Positions 53,449 to 62,960 of a stretch of 64,000 nucleotides of DNA are shown here, piece after piece (position 1 is the stretch's first letter; every line of letters begins with the position of its first letter). The notes beneath the pieces were generated by a model. The model saw only the letters and a program-made list of their open reading frames with translations. It was not told the origin of the DNA and searched no databases. The stretch is from Sphingomonas elodea ATCC 31461 (lineage in GTDB: Bacteria; Pseudomonadota; Alphaproteobacteria; Sphingomonadales; Sphingomonadaceae): assembly GCF_000226955.1 (NCBI RefSeq), contig NZ_AGFU01000025.1, positions 1 to 64,000 of the forward strand, read 5' to 3'. The translations under genes and the position numbers were made by a program.

Positions 53449-54186
53449 TCAGGCTTGTCGCACCGCGCCGATCAGGAATTCCACATTGCCCTCCGGCCCG
53501 GTGATCGGGCTGCGGGTCACGCCCAGCACCTGCCAGCCCTTGCCTTCCAGCCAGGCGGCCACCTCGGCGCAGACCCGATCGTGCACGGCCGAATCGCGCA
53601 CCACACCGCCCTTGCCGACTTCCTCGCGCCCTGCCTCGAACTGCGGCTTGATCAGCGCCGCCAGCCTTGCCCCCGGCCCGGTAAAGCCCAGGGGTACGTC
53701 CAGTACCTTTGCGAGGCCGATGAAGCTGGCGTCGCACACCACCAGGTCGATCGGCTCCGGGATATGCGATGGCGTCAGGATGCGGGCACTGGTCTGTTCG
53801 TGGACCACCACGCGCTCGTCCTGCCGCAGCTTCCAGGCGAGCTGGTTGGTGCCGCTGTCCACTGCATAGACGCGGGCCGCGCCGTTCGTCAGCAGCACGT
53901 CGGTGAAGCCGCCGGTCGAGGAGCCGACATCGATCGCCACGGCGCCGGTCACGTCCCAGCCAAAATGCTCGAGCGCATGAGCGAGCTTGATGCCCCCGCG
54001 CGAGACCCAGGGATGGTCGCGCCCACGCACCTCGATCGCGGCATCCTCGGCGAGCATCTGGCCCGCCTTCTCGATCTTGCGCTCGCCGCTGAAGGCGAGC
54101 CCGGCCATGATGAGCGCCTGTGCCCGTGTGCGACTCTCGGCGAGCCCGCGGTCGACGAGCAGTTGATCGGCGCGAAGCTTTGCCAT
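53449..54186 (-). CDS. tlyA: TlyA-family RNA 2'-O-methyltransferase
   Basis: A 245-residue protein of the TlyA/hemolysin A family, with an S4 RNA-binding domain at the N terminus (LRADQLLVDRGLAESRTRAQ) and an FtsJ-like methyltransferase domain (AIDVGSSTGGFTDVLL, VYAVDSGTNQLA, LVVCDASFIGL). Relatives 2'-O-methylate cytidines in 16S and 23S rRNA. Normal length. Confidence 0.92.
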   Translation of the reverse strand: MAKLRADQLLVDRGLAESRTRAQALIMAGLAFSGERKIEKAGQMLAEDAAIEVRGRDHPWVSRGGIKLAHALEHFGWDVTGAVAIDVGSSTGGFTDVLLTNGAARVYAVDSGTNQLAWKLRQDERVVVHEQTSARILTPSHIPEPIDLVVCDASFIGLAKVLDVPLGFTGPGARLAALIKPQFEAGREEVGKGGVVRDSAVHDRVCAEVAAWLEGKGWQVLGVTRSPITGPEGNVEFLIGAVRQA

Positions 54187-54321
54187 GCCCGCCCTTTAGG
54201 CGCGGGCCACGCCTCGGCGCAACCGCTCCTCCGTTCGACGCAGGTTTATTGCCCACCTATCTGATAGGGATTACATCAGAGGTCCGGCCAGTCCCTCCAC
54301 GGACACAAGGAGAGGAACGCA

Positions 54322-55044
54322 ATGACGATCTTTTCGCCGATCGATGATCGCTCGCCGATCATCCTCACCGTCCCCGGCCTCGGCGGCTCCGGGCCGTCGC
54401 ACTGGCAGACGCTGTGGGAACAGTCCCGCCCGGACACCCACCGGGTCGAACTGGGCATGTGGGACACGCCCCATCGCAATGCCTGGGTGACGAAGCTCGA
54501 TCAGGCCATCCGGCAGGCGCAGGCGCCGGTGGTGCTCGCCGCGCACAGCCTGGGCTGCCTGGCGGTCGCCTGGTGGGCAGCGCTGGCGGGGCAGACCTTC
54601 GGCACGCCGGTGGCCGGCGCGCTGCTCGTGGCACCCGCCGATGTCGACCGCGACTCAGCGCCGCCGGAGCTTCACGCCTTCCGCCCGACGCCAACGACGG
54701 CGCTTCCCTTCCCAAGCCTGGTGGTGGCGAGCAGCGACGATCCCTGGATCAGCGTCCAGCGCGCCGAGGATCTTGCGCGCGGCTGGGGCAGCCTGTTCGT
54801 CGACGCAGGGCCCCAGGGGCATCTCAACGCTGCCAGCGGTATCGGCTGGTGGGAGGAGGGCCAGGCATTGCTCGACCGGCTGCTCGACACTGCGGCGGAG
54901 CGTTCGGGTGCCGTGCGGACCACCGCCGACGCCCGCTCGCTGCTCGCCGTCCACGCGACCGAGGCAGCACAGGCGCACTATCTGGGCGAAAGCAGCACAC
55001 AGTGGGCAGGAAACACGTCCAGATCTACCGAAGCACGCTGGTAA
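54322..55044 (+). CDS. RBBP9/YdeN-like alpha/beta hydrolase
   Basis: A 240-residue serine-hydrolase-fold protein. LTVPGLGGSGPSHWQTLWE and the nucleophile elbow AAHSLGCLAVAWW are typical of the RBBP9/YdeN group, with the acid in SSDDPW and His in QGHLNAASG. The C-terminal 40 residues are Ala/Thr-rich and probably disordered. A cytoplasmic esterase of unknown substrate. Confidence 0.87.
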   Translation: MTIFSPIDDRSPIILTVPGLGGSGPSHWQTLWEQSRPDTHRVELGMWDTPHRNAWVTKLDQAIRQAQAPVVLAAHSLGCLAVAWWAALAGQTFGTPVAGALLVAPADVDRDSAPPELHAFRPTPTTALPFPSLVVASSDDPWISVQRAEDLARGWGSLFVDAGPQGHLNAASGIGWWEEGQALLDRLLDTAAERSGAVRTTADARSLLAVHATEAAQAHYLGESSTQWAGNTSRSTEARW

Positions 55045-55174
55045 AATGAGGGAGGATAACCTATAGTAATGGACATGGGCATGGCCGGGTGACGTACCCT
55101 AGAGCGTCATCCGGCCTACCCTTCCAGATGCGGCGGGAACTTGCGGGTTTCGTACGGCTATTGCAAATCCTGGA

Positions 55175-55191
55175 CTTGCAATTGTTGCAAG
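55175..55191. promoter_or_regulatory. Dyad operator upstream of the exported esterase
   Basis: Perfect 7-base arms (CTTGCAA, TTGCAAG) around a 3-base centre, with a further TTGCAA at 55161-55166. The dyad ends 4 bases before the annotated ATG. The binding protein is unknown. Confidence 0.5.
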
Positions 55192-55195
55192 TGCA

Positions 55196-56203
55196 ATGCA
55201 TCCCTTTGACATGACCGGACTGGATAGACGGGGCGTCCTCGCCGTCGGAATGGCTGCCTCCCTGCTTCCCGAGGCCGCGCGCGCGGCCATGCATACAGCC
55301 AACGTGCCCGCACCCACCGGCAGTATCCAGCTCTGGCCAGGCGATCCGCCCGGCCTGCGCGACGTCGCCCTGACCGACCACAGCATCGACCGCACCGTGC
55401 CCGGCGGCCCGCGGGACCGCGCCTATGATCGCGTTCGCATGCCGCGACTCGACCTGTTCCCCGCTACAAACCCCAATGGCGCGGCGGTGCTGATCACGCC
55501 CGGGGGCGGCTATGCCCGGGTGGTGATCGACAAGGAAGGCTATGAACTCGCCGCGTGGCTGCAGGCGCGCGGCGTCAGCGCCTTCGTGCTGTTCTACCGC
55601 CTGCCGGCTCAGGGCTGGGCAGATCCCGCCAACACGCCGCTCGCCGATGCCCAGCGCGCCATCCGCCTGATCCGCGCCCGTGCAGAGGCATGGCGAATCG
55701 ATCCCGCCCGAATAGCCACGATCGGCTTTTCCGCCGGCGGTCATCTCTGCGCGGACGGCTGCACCCGGTTCGACACCCGGACCTATGCCCCCGTCGACGC
55801 CGCCGATGCACACTCCGCCCGCCCGATGCTGGCGGCGCCGATCTACCCGGTCGTCTCGATGGACCCGGCGATCGCCCATGCCGGATCGCGCACCAACCTG
55901 CTCGGCCCCGCTCCCGATGCCGCCGCCATGGCCGAACACTCGCCCGACCGGCAGGTCCGCGCCGATACCCCGCCCTGTTTCCTCGTTCATGCTGAAGACG
56001 ACGCCACCGTGCCGGTGGAGAACAGCCTGCGCTTCCGCGCGGCGCTGAAGGCGGCCGGAGTGCCGGTGGAAACGCACCTGTTCGAACGCGGCGGACACGG
56101 CTTCGGCCTGCGCGGCGCCGCGCGACTGCCCGCCGCCGCCTGGCCGGAGTTGTGGCACCGCTGGGCCGCCGGCCACGGCCTGTTCGATGCGGGACGCCGT
56201 TAA
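55196..56203 (+). CDS. Exported BD-FAE/xylan esterase-like alpha/beta hydrolase
   Basis: A 335-residue hydrolase with a Tat-like leader (DRRGVLAVGMAASLLPEAARA). The oxyanion region LITPGGGYARV, nucleophile GFSAGGHLC, acid HAEDDATVP and His GGHGFGLRG make a complete catalytic triad of the acetyl-xylan esterase/endo-1,4-beta-xylanase-like group. A start at 55211 would also fit; neither has a clear ribosome site, and an operator-like dyad occupies the leader. Probably deacetylates plant polysaccharides. Confidence 0.87.
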   Translation: MHPFDMTGLDRRGVLAVGMAASLLPEAARAAMHTANVPAPTGSIQLWPGDPPGLRDVALTDHSIDRTVPGGPRDRAYDRVRMPRLDLFPATNPNGAAVLITPGGGYARVVIDKEGYELAAWLQARGVSAFVLFYRLPAQGWADPANTPLADAQRAIRLIRARAEAWRIDPARIATIGFSAGGHLCADGCTRFDTRTYAPVDAADAHSARPMLAAPIYPVVSMDPAIAHAGSRTNLLGPAPDAAAMAEHSPDRQVRADTPPCFLVHAEDDATVPVENSLRFRAALKAAGVPVETHLFERGGHGFGLRGAARLPAAAWPELWHRWAAGHGLFDAGRR

Positions 56204-56252
56204 CGTCGATTTTGCCGGATGATATGTTGTACCGCCGCGCCTGCGGGTCTAT

Positions 56253-56648
56253 ATGCCGTCCATGTCGCTTACCACTCCTGTGGCCCGCTGGTGGGCCAGC
56301 CTGGATGGCGCCTTTGATCGCATCGCGATCGGGATCAGCGGCCTGTGCCTTATTCACTGCATCGCGACGACGGTGCTCCTGACGCTTCTGTCCACCGCCG
56401 GCGGCCTGCTGAATCCGCATATCCATGAATATGGACTGGCGCTGGCGATCGGCTTCGGCGTTTATGCGCTCGGCCGCGGCATCCTGCATCACGGCTATAT
56501 GGCGCCCGCGGTCGTCGGCGCGTTCGGGTTGGGAATCATGAGTGGCGCCCTGTCGCTGCCGCATGGTGGCTTCGAGACGTTCTGGACGCTGGTCGGCGTA
56601 TCGCTGGTCGCGCTGGGCCACGACCTGAATCGGCGCGCCACCTATTGA
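56253..56648 (+). CDS. MerC-domain membrane protein
   Basis: A 131-residue protein with about four membrane spans. The first span has the MerC-type cysteine pair (SGLCLIHCIATTVLL). Chromosomal MerC-domain proteins next to a Zur-like regulator are probably metal (zinc) related rather than mercury-resistance genes, and no other mer gene is present. The Fur-family gene follows by 53 bp. Confidence 0.85.
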   Translation: MPSMSLTTPVARWWASLDGAFDRIAIGISGLCLIHCIATTVLLTLLSTAGGLLNPHIHEYGLALAIGFGVYALGRGILHHGYMAPAVVGAFGLGIMSGALSLPHGGFETFWTLVGVSLVALGHDLNRRATY

Positions 56649-56701
56649 CCGGGTGGCGGGCACAGCTTGCCGGAACCCGCGGCACCGCCTAAATCATTTT
56701 C

Positions 56702-57160
56702 ATGTCCGCGCATCATCATCACGAACACCACGGGGCCGATCTCACCAGGGCGGCCCGCACCCGGCTCGAGGAGGCGGGCGAGCAGTGGACCGCGATGCGC
56801 GAGCGCGTGTTCGAGGCGCTTGCCGGCTTCGACAAGCCCGCCTCGGCCTATGACATCGCCGAAGCCGTTTCCAAGGCGGAGGGGCGTCGAGTGGCGGCGA
56901 ACAGCGTCTATCGCATCCTGGACCTGTTCGTCGGCTCGAACCTTGCGCGGCGGGTGGAAAGCGCCAACGCCTATGTCGCCAATGCTCACCCGGAATGCCT
57001 GCACGACTGCATCTTCCTGGTGTGCGACAGCTGCGGCCAGACCACCCATATCGATGATGATGCGATCACCAAGAACGTACGCTCGGCGGCGAAACATGCG
57101 GGTTTCTCGCCGGTTCGTCCGGTAATCGAGGTGCGCGGCAAATGCGGCAACTGCGACTGA
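56702..57160 (+). CDS. Fur-family regulator, probably Zur
   Basis: A 152-residue Fur-family repressor. A His-rich N terminus (SAHHHHEHH) precedes the winged helix ([21 protein letters not shown], here cut short: [10 protein letters not shown]) and the dimerisation domain with zinc ligands [13 protein letters not shown] and the C-terminal CGNC. The absence of some Fur iron-site residues and the MerC neighbour favour Zur (zinc) over Fur (iron), but this is not certain. Confidence 0.85.
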   Translation: MSAHHHHEHHGADLTRAARTRLEEAGEQWTAMRERVFEALAGFDKPASAYDIAEAVSKAEGRRVAANSVYRILDLFVGSNLARRVESANAYVANAHPECLHDCIFLVCDSCGQTTHIDDDAITKNVRSAAKHAGFSPVRPVIEVRGKCGNCD

Positions 57161-57233
57161 GCGGACCGGGCCTGCACGGCGCATGCACCATTTGACCGTT
57201 CGACTTGGGCCTAACACTGCGCTAACAAACGTC

Positions 57234-59159
57234 ATGGCTGACCTACCCAAGACGCCGCTGCTCGACACGGTCGACACGCCGCAGGACCTCCGGAAGCTCG
57301 CCCCCGCCCAGCTGCGCCAGCTGGCCGACGAGCTTCGCGCCGAAACCATCAGTGCGGTGGGCTCCACCGGCGGACATCTCGGCTCCGGCCTCGGCGTCGT
57401 CGAGCTGACGGTGGCGATCCATTATGTGTTCAACACCCCCGACGACCGGCTGATCTGGGACGTCGGGCATCAATGCTACCCGCACAAGATCCTGACCGGC
57501 CGGCGGAATCGCATCCGCACGATCCGCCAGGGCGGCGGCCTTTCCGGCTTCACCAAGCGCAGCGAGAGCGAATTCGACCCGTTCGGCGCGGCCCACTCGT
57601 CGACCTCGATCTCGGCGGCGCTGGGATTCGCGACGGCGAACAAGCTGAAGGGCGCGCCGGGCAAGGCGATCGCGGTGATCGGCGACGGCGCGATGAGCGC
57701 GGGCATGGCCTATGAGGCGATGAACAACGCCGAAGCCGCCGGCAATCGCCTGATCGTGATCCTCAACGACAACGACATGTCGATCGCGCCGCCGGTGGGC
57801 GGGCTTTCGGCCTATCTGGCGCGGCTGATCTCGTCGTCCGAATATCTCGGCCTGCGTAGCCTCGCCCGCCGGGTAACGCAGAAGGTCTCGCGCCGCCTCA
57901 CCGCCGCCGCCGGCAAGGCGGAGGAATTCGCGCGCGGCATGGCGACCGGCGGCACGCTGTTCGAGGAGCTGGGCTTCTATTATGTCGGCCCGATCGACGG
58001 CCACAATCTCGAGCATCTGATCCCGGTGCTGGAGAATGTCCGCGACGCCGAGCAGGGCCCGATCCTCGTCCATGTCGTGACCAAGAAGGGCAAGGGCTAT
58101 GCCCCCGCCGAAAAGGCGGCGGACAAATATCACGGCGTCCAGAAGTTCGACGTGATCACCGGCGCGCAGGCCAAGGCGCCCCCGGGCCCGCCGGCCTATA
58201 CCAAGGTCTTCGCCGACGCGCTGCTCGCCGAGGCGGAGCGCGACGCCACCGTCTGCGCGATCACCGCGGCGATGCCCTCGGGCACGGGGCTCGACAAGTT
58301 CCAGGCGATGTTCCCGGAGCGCACCTTCGACGTGGGCATCGCCGAGCAGCACGCCGTCACCTTCGCGGCCGGCCTCGCCGCGCAGGGGATGCGGCCGTTC
58401 TGCGCGATCTACTCGACCTTCCTGCAGCGCGCCTATGACCAGGTGGTGCACGACGTTGCGATCCAGAACCTGCCGGTCCGCTTCGCGATCGACCGCGCCG
58501 GGCTGGTCGGCGCCGACGGCGCGACGCATGCCGGCAGCTTCGACGTGACCTATCTCGCCAGCCTGCCCAATTTCGTGGTGATGGCGGCGGCGGACGAGGT
58601 CGAGCTCGTCCACATGACCCACACCGCCGCGCTGCACGACAGCGGCCCGATCGCGCTGCGCTATCCGCGCGGCAACGGCATCGGACTGGAACTGCCCAAG
58701 GTTCCGGAGCGGCTGGAGATCGGCAAGGGCCGCGTGGTGCGCGAGGGCAAGAAGGTCGCGATCCTCTCGCTCGGCACCCGCCTCGCCGAGGCGCTCAAGG
58801 CCGCCGACACGCTCGAGGCCAAGGGCCTATCGACCACGGTCGCCGATCTGCGCTTTGCCAAGCCGCTCGACGAGGATCTGATCCGCCGCCTGCTCACCAC
58901 CCACGAAGTGGCGGTGACGATCGAGGAAGGCGCCATCGGCGGCCTCGGCGCGCATGTGCTGACGCTCGCCAGCGACACCGGGCTGATCGACGCCGGCCTC
59001 AAGCTGCGCACGATGCGCCTGCCGGACATGTTCCAGGACCAGGACAAGCCCGAGAAGCAGTATGACGAAGCCGGCCTCAACGCCGCGCATATCGTCGACA
59101 CGGTGCTGAAGGCGCTGCGCTACAACGAGGCCGAACTGGCCGACGGGGTGCGGGCGTAA
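57234..59159 (+). CDS. dxs: 1-deoxy-D-xylulose-5-phosphate synthase
   Basis: A 641-residue thiamine-diphosphate enzyme, first step of the non-mevalonate isoprenoid pathway (pyruvate plus glyceraldehyde 3-phosphate). [46 protein letters not shown] (ThDP motif) and the C-terminal transketolase part ([18 protein letters not shown]) are present at normal spacing. Start at 57234 (MADLPK). Confidence 0.96.
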   Translation: MADLPKTPLLDTVDTPQDLRKLAPAQLRQLADELRAETISAVGSTGGHLGSGLGVVELTVAIHYVFNTPDDRLIWDVGHQCYPHKILTGRRNRIRTIRQGGGLSGFTKRSESEFDPFGAAHSSTSISAALGFATANKLKGAPGKAIAVIGDGAMSAGMAYEAMNNAEAAGNRLIVILNDNDMSIAPPVGGLSAYLARLISSSEYLGLRSLARRVTQKVSRRLTAAAGKAEEFARGMATGGTLFEELGFYYVGPIDGHNLEHLIPVLENVRDAEQGPILVHVVTKKGKGYAPAEKAADKYHGVQKFDVITGAQAKAPPGPPAYTKVFADALLAEAERDATVCAITAAMPSGTGLDKFQAMFPERTFDVGIAEQHAVTFAAGLAAQGMRPFCAIYSTFLQRAYDQVVHDVAIQNLPVRFAIDRAGLVGADGATHAGSFDVTYLASLPNFVVMAAADEVELVHMTHTAALHDSGPIALRYPRGNGIGLELPKVPERLEIGKGRVVREGKKVAILSLGTRLAEALKAADTLEAKGLSTTVADLRFAKPLDEDLIRRLLTTHEVAVTIEEGAIGGLGAHVLTLASDTGLIDAGLKLRTMRLPDMFQDQDKPEKQYDEAGLNAAHIVDTVLKALRYNEAELADGVRA

Positions 59160-59171
59160 TTTCAGCCCTAT

Positions 59172-59293
59172 CCTCCCCCGCCAGGGGGAGGTGTCAGGCG
59201 CAGCCTGACGGAGGGGGAGGAAGCACGGCGGCCAGGTAGTCGCGCACCTCCCCCTCCGTCGCCTTCGGCGCCACCTCCCTCTGGCAGGGGAGG
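59172..59293. repeat. Inverted pair of CCTCCCC-type dispersed repeats
   Basis: A GC-rich unit (59172-59220) and an approximate reverse copy (59247-59293), both bounded by CCTCCC/GGGAGG runs, lie between dxs and the small DNA-binding gene. They could form a large hairpin that ends dxs transcription. A shorter relative is at 20-41. Confidence 0.55.
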
Positions 59294-59321
59294 ATACGCT
59301 GCCCCCACCTTGAATCTCCAA

Positions 59322-59348
59322 CATGCACATGGTATGACCATGTGCATG
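59322..59348. promoter_or_regulatory. 27-bp palindromic operator over the start of a small DNA-binding gene
   Basis: Perfect 12-bp arms (59322-59333 and 59337-59348) with a 3-base centre. It overlaps the possible starts of the ribbon-helix-helix-like gene, suggesting autorepression. Confidence 0.6.
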
Positions 59349-59717
59349 GCAACGCAGCTTCCAGAGACCCGCTCCAGCCGTGTCGTCGTGCTGGTATCGC
59401 CGGAGGAAAAACGGCGCATTTCCGCCAATGCGGAAGCGGCGGACATGACGGTCAGCGACTTCATGCGCACCGCCGCCGAGCGCTATACCGAGCCCACCCC
59501 CGCCGAAATGGCATTGATGCGCGATCTGCTCGCCCAGCTCGAACAGGCCAATGCCCGCACCGATGCAGCCTTTGCGCAGCTCGATCACGCGCGCACCGCC
59601 GCCGCACAGTTTGACGAGGACGCCTACCGCGCCCGGGTCCGCGAACAGCTGCTTGCCGACTCCTCGATCGACTGGGATGCGCTGTCGACCGCCCTGTCCG
59701 GCTGGGCCCGCCAGTGA
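59346..59717 (+). CDS. Ribbon-helix-helix-like small DNA-binding protein
   Basis: About 123 residues. The N-terminal part (SSRVVVLVSPEEKRRISANA, then EAADMTVSDFMRTAA) matches the strand-helix-helix pattern of MetJ/Arc or MobC/antitoxin-like proteins, followed by a helical Ala/Gln-rich C-terminal half. Possible starts are 59334 and 59346, with none having a ribosome site, and a TTG at 59310; the palindrome covers them. It is coupled by GTGA to the next small gene. Confidence 0.72.
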   Translation: MATQLPETRSSRVVVLVSPEEKRRISANAEAADMTVSDFMRTAAERYTEPTPAEMALMRDLLAQLEQANARTDAAFAQLDHARTAAAQFDEDAYRARVREQLLADSSIDWDALSTALSGWARQ

Positions 59718-59938
59718 GCTTCTGGACCGATGCGCTGCGCGCCCTCCAGCAGGTCGCGCTGCTCCAGCACAAGGTCGAGCAGGCGCTGACCACCGCCGAG
59801 GAAGCCCGCCGCCACTCGATCGAGACGCGCGAGCGGGTGATCCGCCTGGAAACGCTGATCGATATCGCGATGAAGCGCCAGCCCGCGCCGCCGCCCGCGC
59901 CGCCCGCGCTTCCCGAAAGTCCACCCTCGGGCAGCTAG
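59714..59938 (+). CDS. Small unknown helical protein
   Basis: A 74-residue protein starting with GTG inside the previous stop. It has a helical region with heptad pattern (ALRALQQVALLQHKVEQALT, ERVIRLETLIDIAMK) and a Pro-rich tail. The two-gene arrangement with an autoregulated DNA-binding protein recalls toxin-antitoxin pairs, but this protein has no toxin motif. Confidence 0.65.
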   Translation: MSFWTDALRALQQVALLQHKVEQALTTAEEARRHSIETRERVIRLETLIDIAMKRQPAPPPAPPALPESPPSGS

Positions 59939-59980
59939 TGCCGGCTTCCCCCACGGCCTACATCGCGGTACGTGCTGAAG

Positions 59981-61009
59981 ATGACCGTCCTGCCCCTCAC
60001 CGCCCGCCCCCGCGCGCTTGCGCACTGGCTGTTCGTCGTCGCCGCGATGATCGTGACGATGGTCGTCGTCGGGGGGATCACCCGGCTCACCGAATCGGGC
60101 CTGTCGATCACCGAATGGAAGCCGATTTCCGGCATCCTTCCGCCGCTCAACGACGCGCAGTGGCAGGCCGAGTTCGATCACTACAAGCAGATCGGCCAGT
60201 ATCAGCAGCTCAACCAGGGCATGACGCTGGCCGGGTTCAAGGGCATCTTCTTCTGGGAATATGTCCACCGCCTGCTCGGCCGGCTGATCGGCATGGTGTT
60301 CGCCCTGCCTTTGCTGTGGTTCGCGATCCGGCGCCGGATCCCGCAGGGCTATGGCTGGCGGCTGGTCGCGCTGCTCGCGCTGGGCGGTCTGCAGGGCGCG
60401 TTCGGCTGGTGGATGGTCAAGTCGGGGCTCAACCACACCCGCACCTCGGTCAGCCATTTCTGGCTCGCGATCCACCTGATGACCGCGCTGTTCACGCTAG
60501 GCGGCATCGTCTGGACGATGCTCGACCTGCGCGCGCTTGCCGCCAACAACGCCGAGCGCCCTGCCCGGCTGACCGGCATCGGCGCGGGCGTGCTGGTGCT
60601 GGTGGCAATCCAGCTCTTCTACGGCGCACTGGTCGCCGGGCTCGATGCGGGGCTGGTGACCAACCAGTGGCCGCTGATGAACGACCGCTTCTTCCCCGGC
60701 GTGAGCCAGATCGGCGAAAGCCCGATCCACGCCGCGCTCTATGATCCGGCGATCGTCCACTTCATCCACCGCTGGTGGGCCTGGATCGCCGTTGCCGGGC
60801 TGATCGTGCTCGCCCGCAAGGCGAAGGCGGCGGGCGATCGCCGCGCCTCGATCGCGATCCATTCGGCGTTCGGCATCCAGATCCTGCTCGGCATCGCGAC
60901 GGTGATGACCGGGGTGAACCTCCACCTCGCTGCCACCCACCAGCTGGTCGGCGCGCTGCTGGTCGGCGCGACCGTGTGGGGCGTCCACGCCATCGGCCGC
61001 GCCCGGTGA
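59981..61009 (+). CDS. ctaA: Haem A synthase (type 2, COX15/CtaA)
   Basis: A 342-residue inner-membrane enzyme converting haem O to haem A for cytochrome oxidase. About eight membrane helices carry the conserved histidines: EYVHRLLGR, SHFWLAIHLMT, IVHFIHRWWAW and AATHQLVGA. The loop SITEWKPISGILPP is diagnostic. The ATG at 59981 is preferred to the GTG at 59972. Confidence 0.94.
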   Translation: MTVLPLTARPRALAHWLFVVAAMIVTMVVVGGITRLTESGLSITEWKPISGILPPLNDAQWQAEFDHYKQIGQYQQLNQGMTLAGFKGIFFWEYVHRLLGRLIGMVFALPLLWFAIRRRIPQGYGWRLVALLALGGLQGAFGWWMVKSGLNHTRTSVSHFWLAIHLMTALFTLGGIVWTMLDLRALAANNAERPARLTGIGAGVLVLVAIQLFYGALVAGLDAGLVTNQWPLMNDRFFPGVSQIGESPIHAALYDPAIVHFIHRWWAWIAVAGLIVLARKAKAAGDRRASIAIHSAFGIQILLGIATVMTGVNLHLAATHQLVGALLVGATVWGVHAIGRAR

Positions 61010-61320
61010 GCGACACCGCGCTGCTCTACACGACCTTCGCCAGCCGCGCCGATGCCGAGCGCGTGGCGGAGACGGTGCTGGCGGAACGGCTGGCGGCCTG
61101 CGTCAACCTCTTCGCGCCCTGCACCTCGATCTATCGCTGGCAAGGCGGCGTCGAGCGCGGCGAGGAAGTACCCGCCCTGTTCAAGACCCGCCCCGCTTTG
61201 GCGCTGCGCCTGCGCGAGCGGATCGCGGCACTCCATGGCTATGACCTGCCGGTGATCGAACAATGGCCCGTGGAAGCGGGCAACGCCGTCGCCCGCTGGA
61301 TCGCCGAAGAGACACGCTGA
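61006..61320 (+). CDS. cutA: CutA-like divalent cation tolerance protein
   Basis: A 104-residue ferredoxin-fold protein starting with GTG and overlapping the ctaA stop by 4 bp. Signatures: [40 protein letters not shown] and a C-terminal [10 protein letters not shown]. Family members form trimers and are linked to metal tolerance. Confidence 0.93.
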   Translation: MSDTALLYTTFASRADAERVAETVLAERLAACVNLFAPCTSIYRWQGGVERGEEVPALFKTRPALALRLRERIAALHGYDLPVIEQWPVEAGNAVARWIAEETR

Positions 61321-61456
61321 ACCGACAGGTATCATTTTACCCGTCAGCAAACCCACGCATTTCTTGACTTTCAGCCCTCCTATCGGCATTGGGGCGTGGA
61401 TCGCGCTGCCGGCAACGGTGGCGCGAATGCATTTCCTACGCGAAAGGTCACAGGCC

Positions 61457-61936
61457 ATGAAGGCGCTGATGAAGACCACCAAGTCGGCCAAGCCGGCCGA
61501 GGTGGAGAAGAAGTGGCACATCGTCGACGCCGAAGGGCTCGTCGTCGGTCGTGCAGCGGTGGTGATCGCGAACGTCCTGCGCGGCAAGCACAAGACCAGC
61601 TTCACCCCGCACGTCGACTGCGGTGACAATGTCATCGTGATCAACGCGGACAAGATCCGTTTCACCGGCAAGAAGCTCGGCCAGAAGGTGTACTACAAGC
61701 ACACCGGCTACGCAGGCGGCATCAAGGGCGTCACCGCCGCCAAGGTTCTCGAGGGCCGCTTCCCGGAGCGCGTTCTGGAGAAGGCCGTGGAGCGCATGAT
61801 CCCGCGCGGTCCGCTCGGCCGCCAGCAGATGCGCAACCTGCGCATCTTCGCCGGTTCTGAGCACCCGCATGCAGCTCAGAACCCCGAGGTTCTCGACATC
61901 GCCGGCATGAGCCGCAAGAACAAGGTGGGTGCATAA
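61457..61936 (+). CDS. rplM: Large-subunit ribosomal protein L13
   Basis: A 159-residue ribosomal protein. [55 protein letters not shown] and [13 protein letters not shown] are all typical. Start at 61457 after aggtcacagg. Its stop overlaps the rpsI start by one base (TAATG), the standard L13-S9 operon. Confidence 0.97.
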   Translation: MKALMKTTKSAKPAEVEKKWHIVDAEGLVVGRAAVVIANVLRGKHKTSFTPHVDCGDNVIVINADKIRFTGKKLGQKVYYKHTGYAGGIKGVTAAKVLEGRFPERVLEKAVERMIPRGPLGRQQMRNLRIFAGSEHPHAAQNPEVLDIAGMSRKNKVGA

Positions 61937-62502
61937 TGTCTGACAACCGCCAGTCGCTTTCCGACCTGGGTGCAGCGCTGGGCCAGCAGCCCGCCGCGGC
62001 GACCGAAGGCCAGGCCGCCGCGCCGGCTGCCGCCGCCGCCGACGCCTACCTCGCCGGCCAGATCGACGCGCCGGCCGCCCCGACCACGCCGCTGCGTGCG
62101 CAGGAGCTGGACCAGTATGGCCGCGCCTATGCCACCGGCCGTCGCAAGGACGCCGTGGCCCGCGTGTGGCTGAAGCCGGGCACCGGCAAGATCACGATCA
62201 ACGGTCGTGATCAGGAAGTCTATTTCGCACGTCCGACGCTGCGTCTCGTCATCAACCAGCCGTTCGGTGTCGCCGAGCGCGAGGGCCAGTATGACGTGAT
62301 CTGCACCGTCAAGGGCGGCGGTCTCTCGGGCCAGGCCGGTGCCGTGAAGCACGGCATCTCGCAGGCGCTGACCAAGTATGAGCCGGTGCTGCGCGCGCCG
62401 GTGAAGAAGGCCGGCTTCCTGACCCGCGACAGCCGCGCCGTCGAGCGTAAGAAGTACGGCAAGGCGAAGGCCCGCCGCAGCTTCCAGTTCTCGAAGCGCT
62501 AA
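61936..62502 (+). CDS. rpsI: Small-subunit ribosomal protein S9 with N-terminal extension
   Basis: A 188-residue S9. The core starts at [14 protein letters not shown] and ends with the tail [17 protein letters not shown], which reaches the P-site tRNA. An Ala/Gln/Pro-rich extension of about 58 residues precedes the core, making it longer than the usual 130; such extensions occur in alphaproteobacteria. Confidence 0.97.
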   Translation: MSDNRQSLSDLGAALGQQPAAATEGQAAAPAAAAADAYLAGQIDAPAAPTTPLRAQELDQYGRAYATGRRKDAVARVWLKPGTGKITINGRDQEVYFARPTLRLVINQPFGVAEREGQYDVICTVKGGGLSGQAGAVKHGISQALTKYEPVLRAPVKKAGFLTRDSRAVERKKYGKAKARRSFQFSKR

Positions 62503-62530
62503 GCGTCTCGGCTTCGGCCAAGGAAACAAG

Positions 62531-62559
62531 GGGCGGTCCGGCAACGGGCCGCCCTTTTT
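62531..62559 (+). terminator. Rho-independent terminator after rplM-rpsI
   Basis: A GC-rich stem of 10 pairs (one wobble) with a 4-base loop is followed by TTTTT, 28 bp after the rpsI stop. Confidence 0.9.
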
Positions 62560-62629
62560 CTTTTGGCGGCAGACACGATCGGGCTGCCACCGCCTCATGT
62601 GCGAAGCCAAACGGTGCGGAGAGCTGCCG

Positions 62630-62818
62630 TTACCCGTAGCTCGTAAAGTTGACGCCAAGGAGGATGTTCACGCCCAGCGCGACGCCGAGCAAGGCCATCG
62701 CCATGAAACAGCGACGATCCCAGCCGGGGTTGGCGATCATCCCCACTCCGACCGGCAGCCCCATAATCCAAGCCAGGTTCGCAGGCGACCGGAATGCGAG
62801 CGCGTCGGTTATCAGCAC
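62630..62818 (-). pseudogene. Small membrane protein, possibly a broken gene
   Basis: A 62-residue frame starting with GTG encodes a two-span hydrophobic protein (WIMGLPVGVGMIANPGW, FMAMALLGVALGVNILLGV). The same frame stays open upstream from 62905 to a single TGA at 62819-62821 and encodes another hydrophobic stretch (VCFVAVVTVL) but has no clear start. This looks like a decayed membrane-protein gene or a small gene with a weak start. Confidence 0.4.
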
Positions 62819-62960
62819 TCAGAGGACGGTCACGACTGCCACAAAGCAGACCTGCAGCAGATACCGGTGTCGTGCGAAAGTTCGGGTGCGGGCTATTGCG
62901 GAAGCCTACACGGCAAGGAGAAGTCCCGCTACTGAGCAGACCACCTGCTACAGTAGCGCC

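Noticed and set aside
56253-56648. Mercury-resistance (mer) operon
   Set aside because: Only a MerC-domain protein is present; no merR, merA, merT or merP is nearby, and the neighbour is a Zur-like regulator.
61364-61392. TTGACT as a -35 box for rplM-rpsI
   Set aside because: No acceptable -10 element at 16-18 bp spacing was found by eye.
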